Positions 1 to 6,964 of a stretch of 8,833 nt of DNA are shown here, in pieces; position 1 is the stretch's first letter; each line of letters opens with the position of its first letter. The stretch comes from Vulcanimicrobiota bacterium (GTDB lineage: Bacteria; Eremiobacterota; Eremiobacteria; Baltobacterales; Baltobacteraceae). Below the pieces are notes generated by a model that did no database searches, was not told the DNA's origin, and worked only from the letters and a program-made list of their open reading frames with translations. The stretch is taken from contig JASHZC010000241.1 of the NCBI GenBank assembly GCA_030042755.1, positions 1 to 8,833 of the forward strand, read 5' to 3'. The position numbers were made by a program, and so were the translations under genes.

Positions 1-666
1 GACGACGTCGGCAACGGTAAACGTTCCGACCTCCGATCCGAGCTGCGAGTGGAAGACGATTTGGAGTAGGAGATCGCCGAGCTCTTCGCAGAGAGCGTTG
101 GGATCTTGGGCTTCGATCGATTCGACGACTTCGTAGGTTTCTTCGATCAAATACGGCACCAGCGTGCGGTGCGTTTGTTCGCGATCCCACGGGCAGCCGT
201 CGCGCAAACGCGCCATGATTTCGACCAAATCGTCCCAGGAATAATGTCGCGATTGCGGCGGCAGCGGCACGAGCGGTATCGCGATCGATGCAGAAAGCGT
301 TGCATTCGGCATTCCCGGCGTGATGCGCGTTTGATGCCCGGCGCCTTCGAGTGCCCGCAGAAGCGGCGGTAGTCCCGGAATATCGGAGAGCGGATTGCCG
401 AGAACCCCGACTCCGACCGAATCTCCGCTGCGCACGTAGAGCGCCATGACGAAACTTGCTATTGCGTCGCCGCTACCGCGAACGAGTGCGCGCGCGTCGG
501 GAACGAGCTCGCGATCCACCGTAATGCCTTGAGCCTCGAGAGCCGCAAGCAGATCCGGAGGTGCAAGCAACGCAACGGTGCGCGCCGTGCCGCGCAAAGC
601 CTCCAGACTTCCGAAGGTGAGATATCGGGGATCACCCGGACCCAAACCAACGATTCGAACCAGCAT
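1..666 (-). CDS. mazG: MazG-type nucleoside triphosphate pyrophosphohydrolase with shortened tetrapyrrole-methylase-like N-terminus (3' end outside window)
   Basis: The frame starts at ATG 666 and stays open to position 1, giving 222 codons with no stop; the C-terminal part is missing. An in-frame TAG at 687-685 makes this ATG the first possible one. Residues 143-222 are a clear MazG domain: RLRDGCPWD at about 154-162, then EETYE and EELGD, which form the EExxE...ExxD metal-binding signature of enzymes that hydrolyse NTPs to NMP and pyrophosphate. Residues 1-127 match the first half of a tetrapyrrole (SAM-dependent) methylase: GLGPGDP near residue 7 (P1 loop), GNPLSDIP near 92 (P2-like) and ITPGMPNA near 115 (P3-like). 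This is the architecture of Bacillus YabN, but the second half of the methylase fold is absent, so methylase activity is unlikely. No Shine-Dalgarno sequence is visible before the ATG. A hairpin separates the gene from the parvulin gene upstream. The MazG assignment is firm; the role of the N-terminal part is unknown. Confidence 0.93.
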   Translation of the reverse strand, partial: MLVRIVGLGPGDPRYLTFGSLEALRGTARTVALLAPPDLLAALEAQGITVDRELVPDARALVRGSGDAIASFVMALYVRSGDSVGVGVLGNPLSDIPGLPPLLRALEGAGHQTRITPGMPNATLSASIAIPLVPLPPQSRHYSWDDLVEIMARLRDGCPWDREQTHRTLVPYLIEETYEVVESIEAQDPNALCEELGDLLLQIVFHSQLGSEVGTFTVADVV

Positions 667-692
667 TGCGACGCAGATTGTTCGCTATACGA

Positions 693-718
693 CAAAGGCG
701 CCCATTTGGGCGCCTTTG
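693..718 (-). terminator. Hairpin after the parvulin gene, probable intrinsic terminator
   Basis: A perfect 11-bp inverted repeat (CAAAGGCGCCC at 693-703, GGGCGCCTTTG at 708-718) encloses a 4-nt loop at 704-707. It starts 22 bp after the parvulin stop codon and ends 26 bp before the mazG start. The T-run is short and partly inside the stem, as in many GC-rich terminators, so it may end transcription only partly and let some read-through reach mazG. The inverted repeat is seen directly; terminator function is inferred. Confidence 0.7.
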
Positions 719-740
719 CTTCTGGAGTCGTTCAGGGTGC

Positions 741-1664
741 CTACTGAGAACCTGCCGGTGCACCCCCGGCCGGGACGGGCGACGGGAAAGCCTCGGCAAA
801 GCGCTGATCGCTGATCTGAATGTTTGCCTTACTCTGTAGGTCGCTTAGGAACGGCTGGATCAGCGGCGCTTCCTGCTGCTGGCGCAGCATGTCGGCGATT
901 TTGTCGCGGGTGTTGGCGAGCGTCGCCTGCTCACCCGGGATACGCTTCTCGACCTGGATGATGTGATAGCCGAACGGCGACTTCACCGGAGGTCCGACGA
1001 CGCCGACCGCCTGCGAGAACGCGGCCTTATCGAAAGCCGGAACCATCTGGCCGCGGCGGAAGAGTCCGAGCTCGCCGCCCTTGTCGCGGCTGCCTGGGTC
1101 GATCGAATACTGCTTGGCGAGAGCCGCAAAGTCTTTGCCGGCCTTCAGCTGGGCTTCGACCGTCTGTGCGGTCTTGAGATCGGCGACGAGGATATGGCGC
1201 GCCTGCACCTCTTCCGGTTTGTCGAACGCTGCGTGATTCTTATCGAAGTACGCTTTGATCTGCGCGTCGGAGATCGTGACGTTCTTGCCCACGGCCTTGT
1301 CGATGATGATCTGATCGCGCAGCAGCTTGTGCACGTCATCCTCGGTCAATCCGCGCGATTTGAGCATGTCGTCCCACGATCCGGGCGGAAAGTTCTGCTT
1401 GATTTGATCTTCCTTCGCAGCAATATCTGCATCGGAGATCGTGATGTTGTTCTTTTGCGCGTATTGCTCGATCAGTATTTCGCGAACCATCTGTTGCAGC
1501 GTAGAAATTGCCGCCGGGTTCGACTCGAGCTTACTGTCAAAATCAGCTTTGCTGATCGACTGTCCGTTGACGGTCGCGATCGATCCGCCGCTCGAGCACG
1601 CGGCAAGAGTTGCGGCCAGGAGCAAAGTTGCAAGACCCGCGACGACGCGGTCGGCTTTTGGCAT
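741..1664 (-). CDS. PrsA/SurA-like lipoprotein peptidyl-prolyl cis-trans isomerase (parvulin foldase)
   Basis: This 307-residue protein is a predicted extracytoplasmic foldase that isomerises Xaa-Pro bonds and helps exported proteins fold. Residues 1-23 form a lipoprotein signal peptide: charged start, hydrophobic core and lipobox LAAC with the lipidated cysteine at 23. The stretch CSSGG then leads into a SurA_N-type helical chaperone region (about 29-150, beginning ATVNGQSISKADF). A PpiC/parvulin domain covers about 152-241, with ARHILV (His157), the GGELG turn, MVPAF near 207-211 and the closing FGYHIIQVEKR (His234). The C-terminus is a Pro/Gly/Ala-rich tail that looks disordered. Length is close to PrsA proteins (about 290). 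The ATG at 1664 is supported by a GGAG five bases upstream. The gene sits between two hairpins, so it is probably its own transcription unit, though I found no convincing promoter. PrsA and SurA are hard to separate; the lipid anchor favours a PrsA-like role. Confidence 0.93.
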   Translation of the reverse strand: MPKADRVVAGLATLLLAATLAACSSGGSIATVNGQSISKADFDSKLESNPAAISTLQQMVREILIEQYAQKNNITISDADIAAKEDQIKQNFPPGSWDDMLKSRGLTEDDVHKLLRDQIIIDKAVGKNVTISDAQIKAYFDKNHAAFDKPEEVQARHILVADLKTAQTVEAQLKAGKDFAALAKQYSIDPGSRDKGGELGLFRRGQMVPAFDKAAFSQAVGVVGPPVKSPFGYHIIQVEKRIPGEQATLANTRDKIADMLRQQQEAPLIQPFLSDLQSKANIQISDQRFAEAFPSPVPAGGAPAGSQ

Positions 1665-1669
1665 TGTGA

Positions 1670-1673
1670 CTCC
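1670..1673 (-). promoter_or_regulatory. Ribosome binding site of the parvulin gene
   Basis: The minus strand reads CTGGAGTCACAATG; the GGAG core lies five bases before the ATG at 1664. It supports that start. It also contrasts with the mfd and mazG starts, which show no such motif. Confidence 0.55.
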
Positions 1674-1705
1674 AGACGTTGGAATTCGTGTAAGTGCGTA
1701 GTAAA

Positions 1706-1725
1706 GCGGAGCCCAATGACTCCGC
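1706..1725 (-). terminator. Hairpin after the phosphatase gene, probable intrinsic terminator
   Basis: On the minus strand GCGGAGTC and GGCTCCGC form an 8-bp stem with one G-T pair and a 4-nt ATTG loop, followed by TTTACT. It lies 32 bp after the phosphatase TAA stop and 41 bp before the parvulin start. The position and the short T-run fit an intrinsic terminator for the mfd-phosphatase unit. The T-run is weak, so termination may be incomplete. Confidence 0.6.
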
Positions 1726-1757
1726 AGACGGCGCTTGGGGTTCGTTTCGGGGCGGGA

Positions 1758-3494
1758 TTACCCCTTGCCCACCGTCGCTTGCTCAGCCGGGCTTGCCGGC
1801 TCGGTGGTGCCGGAGTCTACGGGAATGCCACGGCGAGCCATGACCAGCAGTGCTACATCGTCGTGCCCTCGCCGGGCGCCGAGGATGCGCTCGCGGATTG
1901 CCCGGGCGGGAGCAGCGAATTCAAATGGAGTCAGTTGCCCCAGCACCGCCCGTAGCCGCTCCTCCCCGCGTACCAGGTCGCGTTCGTTCTCGACGATTCC
2001 GTCGGTATAGCAGACCAAGATGTCGCCCGCCTGGAGGTGATCTCGCACTCGTTCCACCCGAAACTTGTCCGTGATTCCGAGGGGTGGCGCATTGCTCGTG
2101 ACTTCGCGGATCGAGCCATCGACGCTGCGGATCAGCGAAGGGAGGTGCCCGGCAGAGCCGTACGTCAGATCGCCGGTGCGCGTGTTGAAGACGCCGCACA
2201 GTGCCGTGACCATGCTCTCCTTATGCATGCGCAGCACCCGATTCGCGCGCTCGAGTATCGCCGCCGGTTCGTCGTCGACCGATGCAAACGAAACAAAGGC
2301 TTGCCGAACGCGGCTCATGACCAGCGCCGCTTCCATCCCGTGTCCGGTGACGTCGCCCAGGGAGAAAAAATAACGTTCGTTATCGAGGGCAAAGACGTCG
2401 TACCAATCGCCGCCCACCTGTGCCAAGTCTTCGGCCGGGAGGTATGTCGCGTCGAAATAGACTTGGGGCGTCGACGGCAGCGTCTCCGGTAATTGTGCGC
2501 GAGCGAACGCGTCGGCGAGGCGCTGCAGCGATTCGATTTGCGTGTGCTGGGCGTCGACGTCCGTGCACGTTCCCAGCCATCGCGCGATCCTGCCGCCGGC
2601 CTCGCGTTCGGGAAGTCCCCGACCGACGAACCAATGATACTCGCCCTGCTTATCGCGCAGGCGATATTCGACTTCGTACGCTCCGCTCTCTCGCGCGCCT
2701 CTCCATGCGGACAGCGTTTTCGCCGCGTCGTCGGGATGGACGACGGAAATCCAGCCCTCGCCCAACGCGTCGCTTTCGATTTGTCCGGTGTAGTCGTACC
2801 AGCGCTCGTTGAAATAGGTCGCTGCGCCTTTGCCGTCGGCGATCCAGACGATCTGCGGAATCGCCTCGATAATCGTGCGCAGTTGGCTGTTGGTGCGCTC
2901 GAGGACGACTTTGTTCCGGGCTTCTTCTTCGAACTGCTCTTGCGCTCTGTTGGCAATGATCGCGACGCCGATGACGACCAGCGAGCTCAAGATGACGAGC
3001 AGCGCCGAGATGATCGTCGCTGCCCGAATCCGATCGGTGAGCGCAGCGAATACGGTGCGCAGGCGCGCTTGCAGTGCGAGCTGTAAGGCATCGTTCTCGC
3101 TCAGGAAATGCTCGGCGGTCGTTTTGTTTTTCTGGGCGTTCCAGTCGCGATTGAGCTTCGCTAGCGAATCGACGTACGGCAGGAGTTCGGATTGGCCGGC
3201 CTTCGTCAAGTTGGCACGAAGTTGCGCGAGTTCTCGCGCCATCTGAGCCTGCGTGGCGGCTCCGACGCCGGCTTCTTCGTCGAGCTGCGTCTGCACGACG
3301 CGAATGCTCGCAGACTGGCTCCCGCGCAGGCGGATGAACTCAGCCACCGCGGCATCGGTCGCGCGCGTGGTCGTAATCGCCGCTCCGGCGAGTACGGCGA
3401 TGACGAAGGTCGCGAATAGCACCGCGAGCAGCGGCGCAGGATTTCGATACGGTTTCAGAGTGCTTCGAGTAACTTTCGCAGCAAAGGCATCCAC
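1758..3494 (-). CDS. Membrane-anchored PAS / SpoIIE-type PP2C serine phosphatase (RsbU-like)
   Basis: From GTG 3494 the product is 578 residues. In order: a short basic N-terminus, TM1 about 21-43, a helical Gln/Ala-rich extracytoplasmic region about 44-157 (possibly CHASE3-like), TM2 about 158-181, a linker likely to be coiled coil (182-205), a PAS/PAC domain about 205-315 (AIPQIVWIADGKG, FNERWYDYTG, HPDD), and a SpoIIE/RsbU PP2C phosphatase domain about 343-553. Metal-binding motifs are intact: GGDWYD (361-366), LGDVTGHG (379-386), YTDGIVENE (496-504) and GHDDVALLVM (543-552). Such enzymes dephosphorylate an anti-sigma-factor antagonist in partner-switch stress responses. No anti-sigma kinase or antagonist gene lies in the window, so its partners are unknown. 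The frame is open far upstream, but that part overlaps mfd and is Arg-rich nonsense. GTG 3494 gives a 40-nt overlap with mfd and a GGA nearby; a CTG at 3458 overlapping the mfd stop is an alternative. The overlap suggests translational coupling to mfd. Confidence 0.9.
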   Translation of the reverse strand: MDAFAAKVTRSTLKPYRNPAPLLAVLFATFVIAVLAGAAITTTRATDAAVAEFIRLRGSQSASIRVVQTQLDEEAGVGAATQAQMARELAQLRANLTKAGQSELLPYVDSLAKLNRDWNAQKNKTTAEHFLSENDALQLALQARLRTVFAALTDRIRAATIISALLVILSSLVVIGVAIIANRAQEQFEEEARNKVVLERTNSQLRTIIEAIPQIVWIADGKGAATYFNERWYDYTGQIESDALGEGWISVVHPDDAAKTLSAWRGARESGAYEVEYRLRDKQGEYHWFVGRGLPEREAGGRIARWLGTCTDVDAQHTQIESLQRLADAFARAQLPETLPSTPQVYFDATYLPAEDLAQVGGDWYDVFALDNERYFFSLGDVTGHGMEAALVMSRVRQAFVSFASVDDEPAAILERANRVLRMHKESMVTALCGVFNTRTGDLTYGSAGHLPSLIRSVDGSIREVTSNAPPLGITDKFRVERVRDHLQAGDILVCYTDGIVENERDLVRGEERLRAVLGQLTPFEFAAPARAIRERILGARRGHDDVALLVMARRGIPVDSGTTEPASPAEQATVGKG

Positions 3495-6400
3495 ACCGTT
3501 TCCGGCGACGAGCCCGAGGGTACCTCCGGCAAGTCGACGACAATCTTGCCTTCGCCGAATCGGAACCGATTCTTGGTCAGTGACTGAAGTTTCGGGATCG
3601 ACGCTGGATCCAGCTCGAATCCCGAGCCCACTCCGAGCGTGAGGCGCCGTTCGTCGACGACGACGCGGGTGACGTGCCGCGCCAGCGCAACGGCGCGCAG
3701 TTTCGTAAGCTCGACCAAACGCTCCAGCGGCACCGGGAATGGCCCGAACCGATCGCGCACGCCCGCCGCGATCTCCTCTACCTCGTCCTGCGCGCGCGCT
3801 TTGGCCAGCTGCTGGTAGACGGCGATCTTCTGCGAAACCTGCGGAATGTAGTCGTTCGGAATGAAGGCGCTGATCTTGACGTCGATGACCGCTTCGCGGC
3901 GGTCGTCGAGTGCGCTGGTCATTCCTCGCCGTTCGGCGATCGCCTCGGCGAGCAGCTGACAATAGGTGTCGAATCCAACCGATCCGATAAATCCCGATTG
4001 CGCTGCGCCGAGCAGGTTTCCGGCGCCGCGAATCTCCAGGTCGCGCATCGCGATTTGCAAACCCGATCCGAGGTGCGTGAACTCGCGTATGGCTTCGAGG
4101 CGGGCTTTGGCCTCTTCGGTGAGCGCTTTGTGTCCCTGATATAAGAGGTAACAATAGGCCTGATGATTCGACCGTCCGACGCGGCCGCGCAATTGATAGA
4201 GTTGCGCCAGACCAAACTTGTCGGCGTCGTTGACGATCATCGTGTTGACGTTCGGGATGTCGATGCCGTTTTCGATAATCGTCGTCGCGACGAGCACGTC
4301 CGTGTCGCCATCGATGAATGATTGCATCACCGGCTCGAGCTGGCTTTCGCTCATCTGACCGTGGCCGACGGCGACGCGTGCGCGCGGAACGAGTTTTTCG
4401 AGCGCGTTCTTGACGGCGAAAATCGATTCGACACGATTGTGTAAGTAGTAGACTTGGCCGCCGCGATCGAGCTCCGCTGTGATCGCGCGCTGAACGATCG
4501 CGTCGCTTGCCGGAACGACGACGGTCTTCACCGACATGCGATTCTTCGGCGCGGTTTGAATCAGCGAAAGATCCCGCACGCCCATCAGCGACATATGTAA
4601 CGTGCGCGGGATCGGCGTTGCAGAGAGCGTGAGTACGTCGACCGAGGTCTTGTATTCCTTGAGCCGCTCCTTGTGCATGACGCCGAATCGCTGCTCCTCG
4701 TCAATCACGATGAGCCCGAGATCGGCGAACGCGACATCCTTTTGCAGAAGCCGATGCGTGCCGATGATCACGTCGACTTTGCCTAGGGCGAGATCGGTCA
4801 GAATTGCGCGCGCTTCCGCCTTGGTCTTGAAACGCGAAAGCTCTTCGATGCGCATTGGAAATCCCGCAAACCGCGCGCTAAAGTTGCGGTAGTGCTGGTC
4901 GGCGAGCAGCGTCGTCGGAACGAGTACGGCAACCTGTTTCTTTTCGGCGACCGCTTTGAATGCGGCGCGCATCGCGACTTCAGTCTTGCCGTAGCCGACG
5001 TCGCCGCAGACGAGACGATCCATCGGCTGCGACCGCTCCATATCGATCTTTACGGCCTCGATGGCCTTACGTTGATCGGGCGTCGGCTCGTACGGAAAGG
5101 CCTCTTCCATCTCTCCTTGCCATGGGGTATCAGGTCCGAATTCGAATCCGCGTGCGAGTTCGCGCTCGGCGTAGAGTTGAACCAGACCGTCCGCAATCTT
5201 CGCCAGCGATTCCGAAACGCGCGACTTGGTGCGCGCCCAATCGGCGCCGCCCATCTTCGAAAGACGTGGGACCTGGCCTTCGGCCGCGGCGTACTTCGTC
5301 ACCTGATGCATCTGCGTGACGGGCACCAGCATGCGATCGGATCCCGCATATGCAAGATCGAGGTAATCTTGCGTTGCGCCTAAGATCGTTTCGGTACGCA
5401 GGCCGAGGTACTGGCCGATGCCGTGGACCGCGTGAACGACGTAATCGCTGACGCGCAGGTCGGCGAGCGTAACCGGGACGCCTTCTTTAACGGCGCGCAA
5501 CTTGACGCGTTTGGGCGGCGCACCGAAGATCTCGCGATCTCCCAGCACGCGCAGTCGCAGATCGGGTATCGCAAATCCGCTCTCGATCGAACCGTGGCTG
5601 ACGATGGCGCTCGTAACGCCGGCCGCGCGGAGCAGATCGGACGTGCGCGAGACCGCGCTGCTGACAATGTGCAACGTCTCGCCCGCAGCAACCCACTCAC
5701 GCGCGCTTTGCGAAAACAGCTCGATCTGGCGATTGAAATGTTCGACCGGACGGCACTCGACAACGCGCGACGCAGTGGGTGACGGAAGCCACTCCAGGCC
5801 GTCGTGCCGCTCGATTGCGCCGGGAAAAACGAGCAGCGGATGTTCCAGGAACTGGTGCGCGAGTTCGGCGAGCAAGGGATGCGGCGAGGCAACTTCCGCC
5901 AGCAGCGCATCGTCGACTTCCGAATCGTTGACCGAAAACTCGCCGGATTCGACGCCGGCTAACAGGACGCTCTGCTCGCGCGAGCGTTCCTCTTCGAGAG
6001 CGCGTTCGATGGTGGCAAGCATTCCAGGCTCGTCGAGCACGACGATCGCATCTGCGCGAACGTAGTCGAGCACCGTAGCGCGCTCCTCGTGCGCGAGCGG
6101 AAGCCACGATGCGGGAACGTCTCCGCCGCTCTCGATGTACGCGGCGAGTGCGGCGCGCACGGCCGGCGGGCCTTCGAAGCGTTCCAGGATGCGGGCGCGA
6201 TAACGCGCGTCGCGTGGAATTTCGCTCCACGGAACGACGTCGATCTCCGCCCGCTCGCCAAAGCTGCGTTGCGTTGCGAGATCGAAGGGACGGATGCTTT
6301 CGACGGTGTCGCCAAAGAATTCGATGCGGGTCGGGGAGTCTTCGCTGGCGGCAAAAAGATCGAGAATCCCGCCACGAACGGCGTACTCACCCACCGCGCT

Positions 6401-6946
6401 GACGACATCGGCGCGCACGTATCCAAGGGCAAACAGCCGCTGTTGCAGATGCTCCCAGCCGGGTTCATCTCCGGTGCGCAACGTGAAACGGAGTTCGTCG
6501 AAAAGCGGACGCGGCATCACGTACTGACGCAACGCTGCAACCGGTGCAAGCACGATTCGATGGTCTCCCCGCGAGAGATCCGAAAGGAGGGTCATGCGTG
6601 CGCTACGCTCGGACGGGCTTTCGATCGCTCCGAGCGCTTCGTCGCGCGAGCGCAGCAACGCGACCTCGTGCGGCTCGGTCTCGCCGAGATAATAAAGGAG
6701 GTCGGCGAATGCGCGCTCTGCTACGTCCGGAGTCGGCACGACGGCCAGAATTGGCTTTCCGACCGCGCGATAGAACGCCGCCAGCAATGCCGGCCTTGCA
6801 GCGGCGATCGTTTCGTGGCATGCGTAGACGCCGCGGCCGGTTTGGAGCTCGCGAACGAGCGCGGCCATCGAGCGGTGCGTCGATGCGAGCGCGTGGAGCA
6901 GCGCCTCGTTCGATCCGCGCGGCGGTGCGTAGGGTTGGGCGATCAC
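3455..6946 (-). CDS. mfd: Transcription-repair coupling factor Mfd
   Basis: Full-length Mfd of 1163 residues, within the normal family size (about 1150). It is a cytoplasmic ATP-driven translocase that removes RNA polymerase stalled at DNA lesions and recruits UvrA. Visible parts: the N-terminal UvrB-like region (about 25-330, with VGEYAVRGGILDLF near 185-198 and IEFFGDTVESIR near 208-219), the RNA-polymerase-interacting domain (about 495-555, DYVVHAVHGIGQYLG), and the RecG-like helicase core with Walker A GDVGYGKTE (648-656), DEEQ box (749-752), SATPIPRT (775-782), the ATTIIENGIDIPN segment near 887-899 and motif VI QLRGRVGR (918-925). The C-terminal TRCF domain (about 1020-1120, FIPNDYIP) is also present. 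No key motif is missing. The start is GTG 6946, 10 nt after the stop of the glycosyltransferase gene; there is no Shine-Dalgarno sequence, but a TGTTATAAT element lies just upstream. The 3' end overlaps the phosphatase gene. Confidence 0.97.
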   Translation of the reverse strand: MIAQPYAPPRGSNEALLHALASTHRSMAALVRELQTGRGVYACHETIAAARPALLAAFYRAVGKPILAVVPTPDVAERAFADLLYYLGETEPHEVALLRSRDEALGAIESPSERSARMTLLSDLSRGDHRIVLAPVAALRQYVMPRPLFDELRFTLRTGDEPGWEHLQQRLFALGYVRADVVSAVGEYAVRGGILDLFAASEDSPTRIEFFGDTVESIRPFDLATQRSFGERAEIDVVPWSEIPRDARYRARILERFEGPPAVRAALAAYIESGGDVPASWLPLAHEERATVLDYVRADAIVVLDEPGMLATIERALEEERSREQSVLLAGVESGEFSVNDSEVDDALLAEVASPHPLLAELAHQFLEHPLLVFPGAIERHDGLEWLPSPTASRVVECRPVEHFNRQIELFSQSAREWVAAGETLHIVSSAVSRTSDLLRAAGVTSAIVSHGSIESGFAIPDLRLRVLGDREIFGAPPKRVKLRAVKEGVPVTLADLRVSDYVVHAVHGIGQYLGLRTETILGATQDYLDLAYAGSDRMLVPVTQMHQVTKYAAAEGQVPRLSKMGGADWARTKSRVSESLAKIADGLVQLYAERELARGFEFGPDTPWQGEMEEAFPYEPTPDQRKAIEAVKIDMERSQPMDRLVCGDVGYGKTEVAMRAAFKAVAEKKQVAVLVPTTLLADQHYRNFSARFAGFPMRIEELSRFKTKAEARAILTDLALGKVDVIIGTHRLLQKDVAFADLGLIVIDEEQRFGVMHKERLKEYKTSVDVLTLSATPIPRTLHMSLMGVRDLSLIQTAPKNRMSVKTVVVPASDAIVQRAITAELDRGGQVYYLHNRVESIFAVKNALEKLVPRARVAVGHGQMSESQLEPVMQSFIDGDTDVLVATTIIENGIDIPNVNTMIVNDADKFGLAQLYQLRGRVGRSNHQAYCYLLYQGHKALTEEAKARLEAIREFTHLGSGLQIAMRDLEIRGAGNLLGAAQSGFIGSVGFDTYCQLLAEAIAERRGMTSALDDRREAVIDVKISAFIPNDYIPQVSQKIAVYQQLAKARAQDEVEEIAAGVRDRFGPFPVPLERLVELTKLRAVALARHVTRVVVDERRLTLGVGSGFELDPASIPKLQSLTKNRFRFGEGKIVVDLPEVPSGSSPETVWMPLLRKLLEAL

Positions 6947-6955
6947 GGGGCGCTG

Positions 6956-6964
6956 ATTATAACA
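6956..6964 (-). promoter_or_regulatory. Extended -10 promoter element of mfd
   Basis: The minus strand carries TGTTATAAT: a perfect TATAAT at 6961-6956 preceded by the TGn extension. It ends 9 nt before the mfd GTG. With normal sigma70 spacing, transcription would start at about 6949-6946, giving a leader of 0-3 nt. I see no good -35 hexamer 16-18 bp upstream, as is allowed for extended -10 promoters. Bases 3-5 of the hexamer are the TAA stop codon of the upstream glycosyltransferase gene. The motif is seen directly; promoter activity is inferred. Confidence 0.6.

Noticed and set aside
684..689. TATAGC on the minus strand as a mazG promoter -10 box
   Set aside because: It matches the consensus only partly, has no TG extension and no acceptable -35 hexamer in the hairpin upstream; chance is as likely.
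963..1955. A 330-codon plus-strand open frame opposite the parvulin and phosphatase genes
   Set aside because: It mirrors the codon pattern of two genes with clear domains, crosses their intergenic region and terminator, and shows no family motif; such shadows are usual in GC-rich DNA.
3495..4154. A 220-codon N-terminal extension of the phosphatase frame inside mfd
   Set aside because: It overlaps the well-conserved Mfd C-terminal region in another frame, is Arg-rich with no recognisable domain, and would precede an otherwise normal membrane-sensor N-terminus.
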